This document shows, one piece after another, positions 10,285 to 23,112 of a DNA stretch of 64,000 bases. Below the pieces are notes generated by a model. It saw nothing but the letters and a program-made list of their open reading frames with translations. It had not been told where the DNA came from and did not search any database. The translations under genes were made by a program, and so were the position numbers. This DNA comes from Dirofilaria immitis. Its lineage: Eukaryota; Nematoda; Chromadorea; Rhabditida; Onchocercidae. Within the stretch, counting starts at the first letter, position 1. Each line of letters begins with the position of its first letter. Location of the stretch: assembly GCA_024305405.1 (NCBI GenBank), contig JAKNDB010000070.1, forward strand, positions 690,001 through 754,000. Reading direction: 5' to 3'.

Positions 10285-13207
10285 AACTTTGTCCTAATCG
10301 ATTGGGTCAAACATTTTTTCAAATTCAAAATTAGCTATTTAATTATTGATTAAAAAAAGCGCAGTTCATTTTTTCAATTAACAATTAGATTTGACTTCTA
10401 TTAAATTTTAAATATTGTATTTTTTTATTTGCAAAAATTAAAAAGAAATAAAGTTGCTGTTGCTATTGATATTTGCATTTTTGAAATAAATAAGTTTTGT
10501 AATGTCTAAAAATTGACATTTTTAATTTGAAAGATTTTTCAACAACCAATTGCAGGAAATTCGATACTTTAAAAAATGAAAAAACCTTCTAAAAATGAAA
10601 GTACAAATTTCTGTGAAAATTTTTCCCATCTATTGCCATTCATCATTTCTTCGTTCTTTCTTCTTCTTTTTTTTTTTGAATAATTCTCGTAAAATTGAAA
10701 TGAGCAAAAATTGAGTCCATTTAAATGAGATATTTAAATTACTTCAATTTTTATTATGTTTTTTTTAAATACAATTTTACTTTATTTTATAATTTGTTAA
10801 AAATTTTTGTATCATTTTGTATTGTTTCCCAATCATATTGATTATCATCTGTGATATCTTTTGGTAGCATTTTCTGCAAATTGAAATAAATTTTGTTTTA
10901 AAATATTACTTTTTAACAAAAGAAATAAACTTTATTTCATTACTTTTTTCAAATATTTAAGCATTGAAAATGTGTAAGCAACGTTAGATTTCTTGAACTT
11001 TTTATCTTTTTGAATTTATTTTTTAATTTCAATCAATACTAATAAATATTATTTCAAATTCGATCATAAAATGTATGTAATAAATGCTCTCATATTGATC
11101 ATTTAATGATTTTATGAGTGATCAGAAATTATAGATTTAATTATTAATTTTCTTCTTATTAACAACAGATTATTTATTTATAACTTACTTTGAACTGGCT
11201 TATAATCAATTCATAGTCGGGAATTTGATGATAATGCAATTGTGACAAATGTTTCATTATTTCTTCCATTTCCTTGGCACAAATCTTAAAAATTTTAGAA
11301 AAAATTAATTTTAATTGTAATTATCGAAATTTTGATTTCCTATGTTAAATGATAATTTTAACTTTTAATTTCAAAATAATATATTTAGTAAATGAAATGG
11401 TCATATATCAAATGATTTAGAAGATATGATAGAAGAATTTTAAAAACAATGATAGATTCGATTTAACGTTAAACCATTTATTTTCAAACGTCATTTACGT
11501 GATTTACAGATTTCTTTACTTCTATTAATTTTAGTCCACGTTTTTCATTATTAACTTTTAATTTCTTCTTATTGCTTCACTAACTACAATTTTAGATTAA
11601 TTTTTCTTTTCTTTTTTAAACATTGATAATTTCTGATAGCAGTAATTTTAAAAGATTGAGAATTTTTGATAGCACTATTCGACAATATAAATACAACAAT
11701 TCAAAAACTTAAGAAAAATATCGAACATTTTTGATCAATTAAGCAATTAATCAAAAGATTTATAGTATGGCAAGAAAATTTTCCCAAAATATCAAACTTT
11801 TATTTTCCTTCTTCATGACAGAAAGAATAAAAACAAAAAAAAAAACAAGTTTAGTCATTAATTTAGTAATCAGTCAGCCAATCTTTTACATATTTTTCAA
11901 ATAAAAATTTATGAATTTTGAAGAAATTTTTTTTTATCGTAAAAAAAAGAAAGAAATTTATAAGGAAAATTATGGAAAAATTTTTGCATTAAATAACCTT
12001 CCAAATTCATCAAAATGACATTTTCTTAAATTTTGCAATCTCATTTGGTTCTACAAATGCACTCCATGGTAAAGAACCTTGAAAAAGTTCAACCAACGAA
12101 TAAAATAAGCTCCAGAAATCATCAACAGGACCCTAAAAATATTATTTTTGAAACAGGTTAAACATATTTTAGTCACAAAGAAGTTCCATTTATGGGAAAC
12201 AGTTTTGTTATCGAAAATTCTTGAAAAAAAAATCAAACGTCGATTTTACAACGAAAAAAACGAATAATTAAAAAAATGAAGAGTTAGAGCTAAAAATTGA
12301 ATTTTCTAAAAAAAAAAATTTCAAGGTTTTGAAATATGTAATTGAAGATAGAAAGTGAGAAATATTTTCTGATTTATCTTACTATCATTATTATCTTAAT
12401 TTTGTGATTTCTGATTACGTTAAATTTTTTACATACAGTAAAATGAAATAACCTGATCTCGCCTTTCGTGTACTGTAACGGATACATATCGTATGGTACC
12501 ACGAAAACCAGCATAATATCGTTCTTTTCGTACCATACCATCATCAAAACGATATTGTCGTGCCATACCAAAATCAACAATATAAATTGTCCGTTTATGG
12601 GAATACAATCCAATGCAAATATTCGACGGTTTTACATCACTGAAAATTTTAATATTTGATAGCTATGATATAAATGATAAATTATGATAACCTTAATCAT
12701 ATATTGGTCTAATAGATAGATATCGTTTATTTTATCAAACATATTTATTGAACTGATCTAAATCAAAGAGTTATTCATGTTACGTGATAATCAAGATTAC
12801 AAGATTGTTAGTTATTTTTAGCAAATTACCGATAACGAATTTTCTAAAATTTTATTTCTCTTTAGAGTATCACTAACTTTAATTAGGTATATAACGAGAG
12901 AACATCCTAATTAAAAAGTATAAATCATTGAATTGAGAAAAGAAATATTTTGCTATCTTGCAGATTTCTAATTAGATGAAATCTTTTGTAGTAAATTTAA
13001 TTTTGCTTTTTAAAACATCAAATTCTATCAACCGATGTATGTATCCAATATCATGCACAGCTTTTAAAGCTATCACCAATTGCAATCCTATTCGTGAAAC
13101 TGTTGGAACACTTAAACGTCTTTTGGTTGGCATTTTCTTAGCTCACTCAAATTTTTTTCCCAATATTTGCATAGCAATAAAATTGTAACCATTGAAATTA
13201 CTGCATA

Positions 13208-13490
13208 GCATACTGTAATAAATAATTTTTAATTAATATATTACAGTTTCATTTTATTTCTTTGAAAATTAACACTAGCATACTGTAATAAATATTTTTA
13301 ATCAATATATCACAGTTTCATTTTATTTCTTTGAAAATTAACACTAGCATACTGTAATAAATATTTTTAATCAATATATCACAGTTTCATTTTATTTCTT
13401 TAAAATTAGCAATAATATTGTAATTATGGAAATCACGCTAGCATACTGCAACATATTTTAAATCAATGTATTACAATTTAATTTTATTTC
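13208..13490. repeat. Tandem repeat of about 70 bp in a kinase intron
   Basis: Copies begin with gcatactg at 13208, 13278, 13347 and 13441 (spacing 70, 69 and 94). Copies 2 and 3 are almost identical; copy 4 is degenerate. The array abuts kinase exon 4, and the repeat itself supplies a tattacag acceptor-like motif on the minus strand. It may have spread the splice site into the exon edge, where one extra base is found. Confidence 0.85.
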
Positions 13491-14654
13491 TTAAGAATTC
13501 TATTTCCATTATAAAATTAGCAAAAATCTTTGAATAGAATTTTCATTAAAAAAACTAAAGCGATATATTTGCTAAATAAATAATACAATTAAATTAAAAT
13601 TACTTAATATTAAATTTGTATAAATTAATTTCAATAAAATAACTTTAAAATAAAAGAATGTAAATTATCATAAAAAATATTGAAATAATAATTTCACTAA
13701 AAAAATTAATCAATAAATGTATTCTACAATAAAGTCGGAAAGAAAATGATAATTTACAAATTGTGGTATATGTGGCGTTCCTCGAAGTTTTAGCATCACC
13801 TTTTGCTCTAATATCATTCGACCCGGTTCATGATTCTCCGGCTCAATCTTTATTGCCATTACCGATTTAGTGCGCTAAAAATTTTAATGATACTATATGA
13901 TAACAAGGATAGTAGCGATCAATAGCAAAAATTGCTTGACAGTGATTTCCATATATTAAAATTTTCATGATCATTATCCGGTGATATATTTCAGAATATA
14001 AACGATAGACTATTGCTAGAATCTTGAAATGTTTTATCAATTTCTGATAATTTAATAATCAGTGAAATTTATTATCATTGATCTCCGGCAAAATAAAACT
14101 TCAAACAATAAATAATTAATTCACCTGATCAATAACACGATAAATTTGACCAAAGCCTCCTCCACCAATCAATTTATCTACACGAAATTTGTAATCAATT
14201 ATTTCTCCCTCTTTGAAATATTGTGGAGCATGCCGTCCATGTGGATTTCTTTTACTGCGCTTTAAATTGATCTTCTATTTATCATACATTTTTTTATAAA
14301 ACTTTTTTAAAATTCATTTTGCCATTAAACTCAATGATATATATTACAAATTGTTCAACAAAATGATATGTGATCGATAAAAAAAAATTCTGAAACAATC
14401 TTTTAACTTAGAAAATCTTTGTTTAAGCTAAAGAATATAATTGTAATTAAATTAAATTTTGAAATTAGCCAAATTTTTAATTTCTTCGAGAATATTCAAA
14501 TGATGAAATAGAAAATTTTAATCTAAAAATTTTTAGCTAAAATTATCCATTTTTGTAAAATTTTTCAAATTTTGAATTAAACGATGAAAAAGTTTGATGA
14601 TTTCCTTTTCGTTATTTTCTAATTTTTGGTCAATTCATTTTTCATATTTTCTAT

Positions 14655-14830
14655 TTGAACCGATCATTTTCCTATCCTTTATTTAAATCGAAGGATATTT
14701 GAATCGATCATTTTTTCTATCCTTTATCTAGATTGATTCATTTTTTAATCTTCATTCTAAATCGATCCTTCTTCTATTCTCTATCTATATTCCCTCTATT
14801 TTCCATTGAGATTGATCATTTTTAGCCTTC
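14655..14830. repeat. Degenerate pyrimidine-rich tandem repeat
   Basis: Four or so imperfect copies of a unit like gaatcgatcatttttctatcctttatctaa lie in kinase intron 1. Period is roughly 40-50 bp with much divergence. Confidence 0.5.
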
Positions 14831-15068
14831 AGAATTCTTTATATTCTATATCATCTATTCTTCTACTTTTCTGTTGAAGAATATATGATATAAAAAAAAA
14901 AAAAATGAGGATTTCAATCATTTTTGTTTCTTGTAATATCTGAGTAATAACTTGCGGATTAATATTACGATGCAAACCATTTGCGAGCAAATTTACCGCT
15001 TCTTCTTTGCAAATCATTTGAATATCGGCCATAATGCCGTATTTCTCTTTCTTTTCAACTATAATCAT

Positions 15069-18000
15069 TGATTATCTTATCAATAATTAAATTAGAAGAA
15101 ATAATTTTACAATTATTATCATTGATTTTATACATTTAGCGAACTGATTACCAAAGGAATTAATCATTGATTGTTTATTTTTTTAAACATTTTAATTCAT
15201 TTAAATTAATTCATTTAAAAATTTTATGAGAAATGAAAAACGAAAAATTAAGCTAATTAATATTAAACATTTTCGAATTATCGTATACTAAGTTTATTAA
15301 TATTTCAAAGTTATATTTGTTATAAAAATTTTATTAATTGTAAATTAAATTTCAATAAATTGATAATTGCGAAGCGAATAATCCTCATTGCATATAATTT
15401 GCCTTATTTCCTTATTGATTATTTCAGGATTGATATATTGTTATATTCAGGTTGTATTATGATATTTTAGTATTTGTTAATTATAAGTATCACAGACCGT
15501 TTTAAATATCCCACCGCAACGAAATAGACAATATAAATAAAATGTCGATGATGATTTGAATACATAATTTATAAATTAATTAAAATGCATTAGTGAATAA
15601 ATTTTACATTTTCAACTAATACATTTGAATAAAGGAGGAAATATGAGGAATATTTTGCATTGCTGATTAATTGATTTTTAGAAGATCAATCATATCAATC
15701 GATTAATTTATTTGAGAAAGATTTTCAAATTGTTTAAATTAATTTTCTCCTAGTTTTCATATCAATAGAGAGAAAGATCAGAGGAAAACCTGTATAAAAT
15801 AAAATACAGGATTAATCTTACTCTTTTAATTTTGAAAAAATAATATCTGAGAAGTATCATTCGTTTCAAATAAGTTATCAGATTGATGAAAGGAAAATAT
15901 ATGAAAGAAATCATATTTTGCAACATACAATTAAACCAAATTAGCTGATATGATAATTTTTAATCAATTGAATGTTGTCTTATCAATGAACATTCTTTGT
16001 TGTAATATTATAAATAAAAAAGCTTAATAAAATTAATTAGCCATTCATTTGAGGAAAATAGGATGACGCAATTGTTGCTTAAACAAGATGATTATTTAAA
16101 TTTTAATTTTTTTCTTTACTTTTCACTTCGCCTTCTTGTTTATTTATCACTGATTACTAAAAAAACTTTATCATGATATGATAATTGGAATTACAAAAGA
16201 ACTTCATTACAAAAAGTATAAATTGAATTATCAAAAAGTGAAATAAGCCATTGCTGAAAAAGTTGGAAATTTTATTTTCATTCGTCATACAATAATTATT
16301 TATTCCAAGGCATTCTGTAATTTTAATCAATCATCTGGATGAGTAGAAAGTAAATAAACAAATGTATTATCACATGATATAAGCATTTCAATGATAATCA
16401 ATAATCAGTCATATTAATAATTAGATGAGAAGATATTTTCTAGAAATATAATAATCAAGAAACAATTTAGCATACACTAAAGTCACAAAATTGTTTTGTA
16501 ATTATTTCAGGTAAACAAATATTTGTTTACTATTGCTAGAAAAATAAGCAAAACAAATTGAATAATACATAATTATGACAAATTGAAATTGAATGTAAAT
16601 ATTTATAATATTCGATACATTGATTTCCCGTATACATTCTTATCATTGATACAAGCAATAAACTTGAAATCAACTTATCATTATAATCAAAAATTTAAAG
16701 ATATAAAATATGAATTAATTTGGATTAAAGCCTTTTAAGCCATAATTAATTATTTAGTTATATCAATCCCTTCTTCAATTCCTTCCATAAATACCAGTTT
16801 ATTTTATTAACAAATTAATATCATATCAATTAATTCATTTTTTTTTAAATTATAAATTTGCCGCATATAAATTAGACTTATGAAAATTGCTGGAATATTA
16901 TCAATAAAATTTGATTATATCATATCATTCTAATGTATTTGATATTTATAAAAATGCACCAAAACCGTAAAAATGAAAATATAATGGTAATGATCAATGA
17001 TTATTGACAATGATCAATCATTTGTTATCATGAAATTTGATGAAAATTTATTAATCAACTATCATTTTTAATCATTTTATTTAATATTTCAAATCAAATT
17101 AGCAAATGTAAAAAGCATTTATAAAATCAATTTGTTATAAGCCATTGATTGATAAGTCAAAAAGTTATCATTTAGAAGTATTTTCAATCTATTGATCATG
17201 AATTGTTGAACGATATAAAAGAGTTTCTTGTGATTAAAGGAAAAAGAAGTTCGAAAATTTTTCTCGAGACAAATGAATTATAGTTATTATCAGATAATTT
17301 AGTACTTTCTAAATCCGTATGAGATCATGACATTACAATATCAATAAAGTAATGTCAAAAAATTTTTAAAATACACTGAAAACTATAATATACCTATTTT
17401 TTATGAGTAATATCTAATTCTTGGCTAAAATACTTCACTAATAATTCAAAAATTAAATAAATAATGTGCTATATTCTCGAAAATTATCTGCACGTAATAT
17501 ACTTTCACGAGAAATGCGGTGTAAAAAAAAAGAATTTCAACAATTCATAAATCTCGAAGCATGAATTCTCATACTTCATGAATAAACAAAGCTATTTCGC
17601 CTTACTAGAACTTAAATATTGATTATATTGATCTTCTATTTTGATTAACAAAAATATATGCTCAAAATTAATTTGAATTATTTAAAATTCTTACTCTCAT
17701 TAATCTGATAGTTCTATTTAAAAAAAAAAAAAAACAATGCAAAAATTATCTTCCTTCGTCTCCTACTTTATTTTAAATCTATCAAATTTATCTCCTACTT
17801 TATTTTAAATCTATCAAATTTATGTATTTTTCTATAAATTAATTATATGCAAATTTCTGATAGCAATGATTAAGTAAATATGAAATTATTATATTTTTTA
17901 TAAAAGTAATTAATAGTGCTAACAAATTAGTGGTAATGCTCGAGAATAATTTATTTATCATAATCTCAATTATCAAAATTTTATCTTGATCAAATAATTT

Positions 18001-18356
18001 GATCAATAAAAATAGATGATATGATTTGATAGAAAAAAAACGATGAACAATTAATAGAGATGAGCGTTATAGGGAAGGATAGTTATAGGAAGGATAGATT
18101 TCAATTAATATCATTATTATATTTGATAACATTTTGATTATCATATTTTAATTGCATTATATATTAGATAATTTCGATACTATTTATAGGCAATTTTTAA
18201 AATATTAAATAAAATATGAACAATTTAACAATATTAAATGATATTATTAATAATTAATCATAAACTATAATTAAGAATACCCTGAATTGATATTTTTGGC
18301 AGTTTTTTTTTTTTAAAATTGTATGAATAATTGGCCAAAAGTTTGTTCAATCGATG
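15069..18356. other. Intergenic, no gene seen
   Basis: About 3.3 kb of AT-rich sequence with dense stop codons in all frames. The only structure noted is the 32-bp duplication at 17759-17822. Confidence 0.55.
17759..17822. repeat. 32-bp perfect tandem duplication
   Basis: The unit starting tctcctactttattttaaat occurs twice back to back (17759 and 17791) with no mismatch over 32 bp, so it is recent. Confidence 0.85.
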
Positions 18357-20705
18357 TCAGGATGAACATAATTGTTGATGTTTTGGTGATGGATGAGTTG
18401 GGCAGGTAAGTGCTTTCTCGTAACTAGGTAATGGTGGTATTTCATCATCATTTAATGGACTAGCATAACATGTTCCTCGTGAATCACATTTTATCATATA
18501 TGGTTTATTATAATCAATTGGTGCTGGAATATTGGCCAAATTAACGCCTAAAATAATATGTATATAAACATATATAAAATTTCATTTAGGCCTAAATTTA
18601 TATTTGTAAATTTAAATTTTAACAAATAAAACAAAATAAATTATTAAAATTCAAAATATGAAAAATAAAATATGAAACATGTAACTAATAAAAGTTATAA
18701 TTAATTTTTACAGTAATATTTGACTTATGACAATAATACGGTAATTGTTTAAAAATTTACGGTATAACATTTCTGAGAAATAATAGAAGAAAATCAAATT
18801 TTAATAAGTAATTACAACAAAAATTTTATTTTTTAAATTATTCAAATTATCTTTTCCTTATTTTTAATAATAAAATTTTGATATACATATACATATATGT
18901 ATATATTTGTAATAAATAAATTATTAAATGAATTAATTGTTAAAAAAAATTATTTACCATTGAGAATATCATCTGAATTTTGATGAATATTATTTCTTGG
19001 TTGTGCACAACAGGTACATGCCCATAATAAACAAACACCACAAATTATAATACAAAATGAGAGAAATTGACAAAAAATATGACATCCTACTAAAATACAT
19101 AAAAATTAAAATATTTTATATATAATATAAATAAAACAACAATTTAAATTGATTATAATTATTTGATAAAAATAAAAATTAATTAACTAATTGATTAAAT
19201 TTATCACTGAGATTACTTAGCTAATTTTGCTACAATACTTAAATTTATTATAATTTGATCAAACTTTTTCAAGCGAACAATTTCATAGTTTTGTGATGCT
19301 TATTGATTGATTGCTTAATTCATTCAAATCTTACATGATTGATCTTATCAAGTAATATTTGAAAATTATTTTATTCGAGATATGAGATATTATTTCGTTC
19401 TTTTACATTGCTTATAAATTATTTGAGATTAAGCAAAAAAAAGAATATTTAAATTTGAATTTTATTATAGGAATTATAAACAAATAATTTAGTAAATCTT
19501 TTATGATTTAATTAAAAACTTTTTGTGAGTAAATTTTTATTTGAAAAATTGTACAAAAAATAAAAGACGAAACTTACAAGTATTATTAGCATAAGAATAA
19601 TTATTATTAGCAAAAATATTTGAATAAACAATTCTCTTTCGTGTCAATTCCAAATGTTTTTGTAACATTCCTTCTAAGATTTCTCGAAATTGATGTTTTG
19701 AAATATTTCGATTATGTTCACTTGATGTATTAGTATATAATTTATCAGCATTATCATTCATTAAATATGATGCAGGACGGATCATTGTTAAATTTAGATT
19801 AATTGATTCAGGCTGAAATATTTAGCTTTATATAATATTGAAATGATTTAATTCAATCCTATAAAGAAAATTTTCAATAATTCTTTTTAGGCTATTATTA
19901 CGATAATAAATTATTACGGTTTTAATTTTTCTTATGCATCATTACTTCAAATATAAATAAAATAATTTGAATTTATAGCAATTAATTCTACTGATTAAAA
20001 TATGAATGATTAGTACTTTTTGTTATTTAGAATTTCATATTGTTGTTATATTTAACTTTAATTGATAACATTTTAAAAGTTATCCAAAAATTCAAGCCAT
20101 AAGTTGAATGAACAAATAATATTTAGTACTATGCTTATTACTATTAATTTTTAATTTAACGAAAATTTTTTTTTGACCAAATTAAATTATTCTAATTGAA
20201 AGAGTAAAAAGTTTTTAGAAAAATGATAAAACTTGATAAAAAAAAATTTAAGATAACTAATCGTAATCTCTTTCTTATATCTTTTGAGTAGAAAATTTTC
20301 CGAATGTAAAAAATTTTTTAATATTAATTATTTCATTTCTTATTTATATGCTAATAATATTAGTAAAGGATGGTATAGTTCGAACAATTAAAAGTTGTTG
20401 TTTTTGTTTTAACTGATATATAGATATAAGATAAGATAAAGATTAACATTATCTCTGAATGACAATTCATTTTTCACCGCTGCAAGTTGTTGTTCAAGAA
20501 GGCGTTTCTCAGATTCAACGACAGCAACTAATTCATCATATTCGGTAGAATCTCTATTCCAATTTGAAAAAGATATAGAATCAACAGGTAATAATATATA
20601 AGAAAATATTATCACAATAATAAGTGTATGATACGCTGAATTTCTTCGATATGTACTTATATGTGAAAACATTTTCGAAAATGAAACATTGAAGTAAACT
20701 GACAA
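18357..20705 (-). CDS. Type I single-pass membrane protein 1 (four exons, about 271 aa)
   Basis: No family recognised. Exons 20705-20448, 19812-19578, 19089-18958 and 18547-18357 close in phase to a TGA. Starting from the internal Met at 20672 gives a better signal sequence (hydrophobic TLIIVIIFSYILLPVDS after YRRNSAYH); the first ATG at 20705 adds 11 residues. The lumenal part has a short coiled-coil-like helix (VVESEKRLLEQQLAAVKNEL), several N-glycosylation sequons (NLT, NTS, NNYS, NNT) and a basic helix, HLELTRKRIVYS. Exon 3 carries the membrane span (FCQFLSFCIIICGVCLLWAC) with a run of cysteines at the cytoplasmic edge (ACTCC) that could be palmitoylated. The cytoplasmic tail is Pro/Cys-rich with an LPSYE motif in IPPLPSYEKAL, resembling WW-domain or sorting motifs. 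The architecture suggests a surface receptor or adaptor, but the function is unknown. Confidence 0.75.
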
Positions 20706-21568
20706 TATTTGTTTTATTTCTTCTGAAATTAAAAAAATAAAAAGTATTAATTTTAATTGGAAATTAATATTTGCTTAAAATTCGATTATCATAAAAAACT
20801 AAAATGTCATTTTAATTAAAAATGATAATTTCAATTAATTAAAAATTAAAAAGGTAAAAGGTCATATATTAAATAGAAATTAAATGAGCGATAAAATAAT
20901 TGTTGTTGCCGTTGTTATTGTTGCTATAAGTTGAAAATTTTAGTAATAAATTCAAAAATTCAATATATGATTGTAATTTTGAAAAATTTAAAATAACAAA
21001 ATAAAAGAGACAAAAAGAGCGAAAACTTGAAATTGAAATAGTACAGGTAAGAAGAAAAAAATTTTTTCTTTATATTGAAGTAATTTTATTAGAAATTAAA
21101 AATAAAATCTGAAATCGATAATTAAAATGACCAAATGATAGAAAGAAATTTCATCTGTCCTTTAATAAATAAAAAATTTGTACTTTTTTTTAAAAAAAAA
21201 TAAAAACGAAAATTATCTAAGAAATTTATTTTCATTATAGGATGAAATTTTTGATTTGAATAAAAATAACAAAAAAAAAGAAAAAGGAAAGGATAAGTTT
21301 TATTAATTTCATTTTTCACATACAAAAATAATTGGAATTGACAATAGGAAAATTGTATGAGATAATTTAACTTATCATATAAACTAATTGATAATTTAAC
21401 AATTTATCAATCGTTGCTAATCATTTTTTGATAAATAATTTTTAATGAATTTAGGGTTTTTTTTGAAATTGAGAATATATCAATTGTTTTTTAAAAAGGA
21501 AAAAAACCGTTAAATTTTTTCATACAATATATTTCTTTGTGTCATCTGAACTATTATTTTTCATAAAA

Positions 21569-21716
21569 ATGACTTTTTACTTGTTATCTACATTCTTCAC
21601 AAAGATCACTTCTTACCTGTTATCTGCATTCTTTAAAAGGTGACTTTTTACCTATTATCTATATTCGTTACGAAGATGACTTTTTACCTGTTATCTGTTA
21701 CCTGTTGTCTATTTCA
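21569..21716. repeat. About 36-bp minisatellite, four copies
   Basis: Copies of a unit like gactttttacctgttatctacattctt begin near 21569, 21605, 21640 and 21676, with a few differences between copies. Confidence 0.75.
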
Positions 21717-22860
21717 GTAAACATATATTTATAGATATTATCAGAAATTTCACTTTTCATAGCATTAATAATAATAATAATACTTTCATCATTTCCATCT
21801 TCTTACTTTCTTTTCCCTCCTCTTCTTCATCTTTCCTATATTCTTATATATTTGAATAGATAAATTTTAAATTCAATTATGAATTTTCATTTCAAATTTT
21901 ATGGATGATTTATTTTTTGATAGGTATGAAGGAAATTTTTCTACTAAAGAAAGTTGATCATTTATTAATGGATGATGTGAGAGAAAAAAACTTTTAATTT
22001 AATAAATTTCAATTAAGAAAAAAAACATCATTTAAAGAGAATGTAAACAGAAGAATCGTTAATCAAAGGTTGAGCTGCTACTTTTATTTTTCATGTCTTC
22101 TCTTCGAAAATTTACTTACTGATAAGAAAAAATATAAATCAATGATATCAAACAAATTGATATTATTATGAAATTTATCGTTTTTAATTTTTATCAAAAA
22201 CTCATATTTATCAATGTCCCATTTTAAAATAATGGAAATAAATTATTTATATGATTATGTTAAAGAGTAATGATTATCGATAAAAAAAAATGTGCGAAAT
22301 CGCTGATATTAGTTATTTGTTAAGATAAATGTAAATTACTTGAAATTGTTAAAATAATAAATGATAGCTGTAAAAATATCTTTAAAAATTCTAAACGAAA
22401 AACCTAAAAATATTTTTAGTTTTTTTTTGAATGTGACAAGATAACTTTAAAATAAAATGATAAATGAAATTTTCATTTTTAGCAAGAAAAATTACATCCT
22501 TAAACATTTAAATATGCAATATTAATTCCTAAATTATTGATCAAAAAATAAGATAAAAATTGATAAGAAGAATGTTAGGAGAGAAATTGATAAGAAGGAT
22601 GATAAGCTTTATTTTTATTTATTTTTTTTAATAAAAAATGCTAATAAGTATAATATACAAAGTATAATATTCTCATGATACTTCAAAAAGGTGAAAAAGT
22701 AGAAAAAAAATATGATTCTGAAAATGAGAAAAGAATTATTGAAAGGACAGATGATAATTAACAAATTTACTCATTCGTCATAAAATATAAACTTATCAAG
22801 TTTAATCATAATATCATATTAAATAATAAATTATTATTTAATGTTTAAATTCTTCATCAT

Positions 22861-23062
22861 ACGTCAGAATGATAGTAAATAATAATAATTTTTTTTTCCC
22901 AAACGTCATCTATGAAATTTATTTTGCCTTATTATTTGATTGGATAGTAATTAGAAATCATATGTCAGAGTGATAGCAAATAATAGTAATTTTTTTTTTT
23001 ATTATTTTAGACAACATCTATAAAATTTATTTTGCCTTATTATTTGATTGGATAGTAATTAG
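22861..23062. repeat. About 95-bp direct repeat, two copies
   Basis: The segment beginning acgtcagaatgatagtaaat at 22861 recurs at 22972. Both copies end in tttgattggatagtaattag. The spacing is about 111 bp, and the copies differ mainly in the poly-T stretch. Confidence 0.8.
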
Positions 23063-23077
23063 AGTGTCAAAAATATT

Positions 23078-23112
23078 ATGATAATAATAATAATAATTAT
23101 TATTATTATCAT
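23078..23112. repeat. Perfect 35-bp palindrome (ATA/TAT repeat)
   Basis: Arms of 17 bp (atgataataataataat and its exact reverse complement) surround one central base. It is a palindrome built from trinucleotide repeats, so it could form by chance expansion. Confidence 0.8.

Larger units (their letters stand above)
10787..15068 (-). pseudogene. TTBK/CK1-like protein kinase, eight exons, frame-disrupted
   Basis: The gene belongs to the tau-tubulin-kinase-like branch of casein kinase 1, which is expanded in nematodes. Exons: 15068-14952, 14274-14125, 13874-13758, 13212-13033, 12639-12453, 12132-11998, 11284-11189 and 10873-10787. Visible motifs are the glycine loop LIGGGGFGQIYRV, the ATP lysine in SVMAIKIEPE, the catalytic loop HRDVKPSNICIG, DFGMARQY, the CK1-type RYVSVTVHERRD (no APE) and DDFWSLFYSLVELFQGSLPW. 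The C-terminal IPDYELIISQF and YDWETIQND also fit TTBK. Breaks: exon 4 has an extra base near 13207, an extra A in the run at 13152-13158 and a missing A near 13126, leaving an in-frame TGA. Exon 6 has an extra A at 12021-12024 and a missing A at its 3' end. Total length stays almost neutral (about 355 residues if mended). Exon 1 joining is the least certain. It converges with PACRG 500 bp away. Confidence 0.75.
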
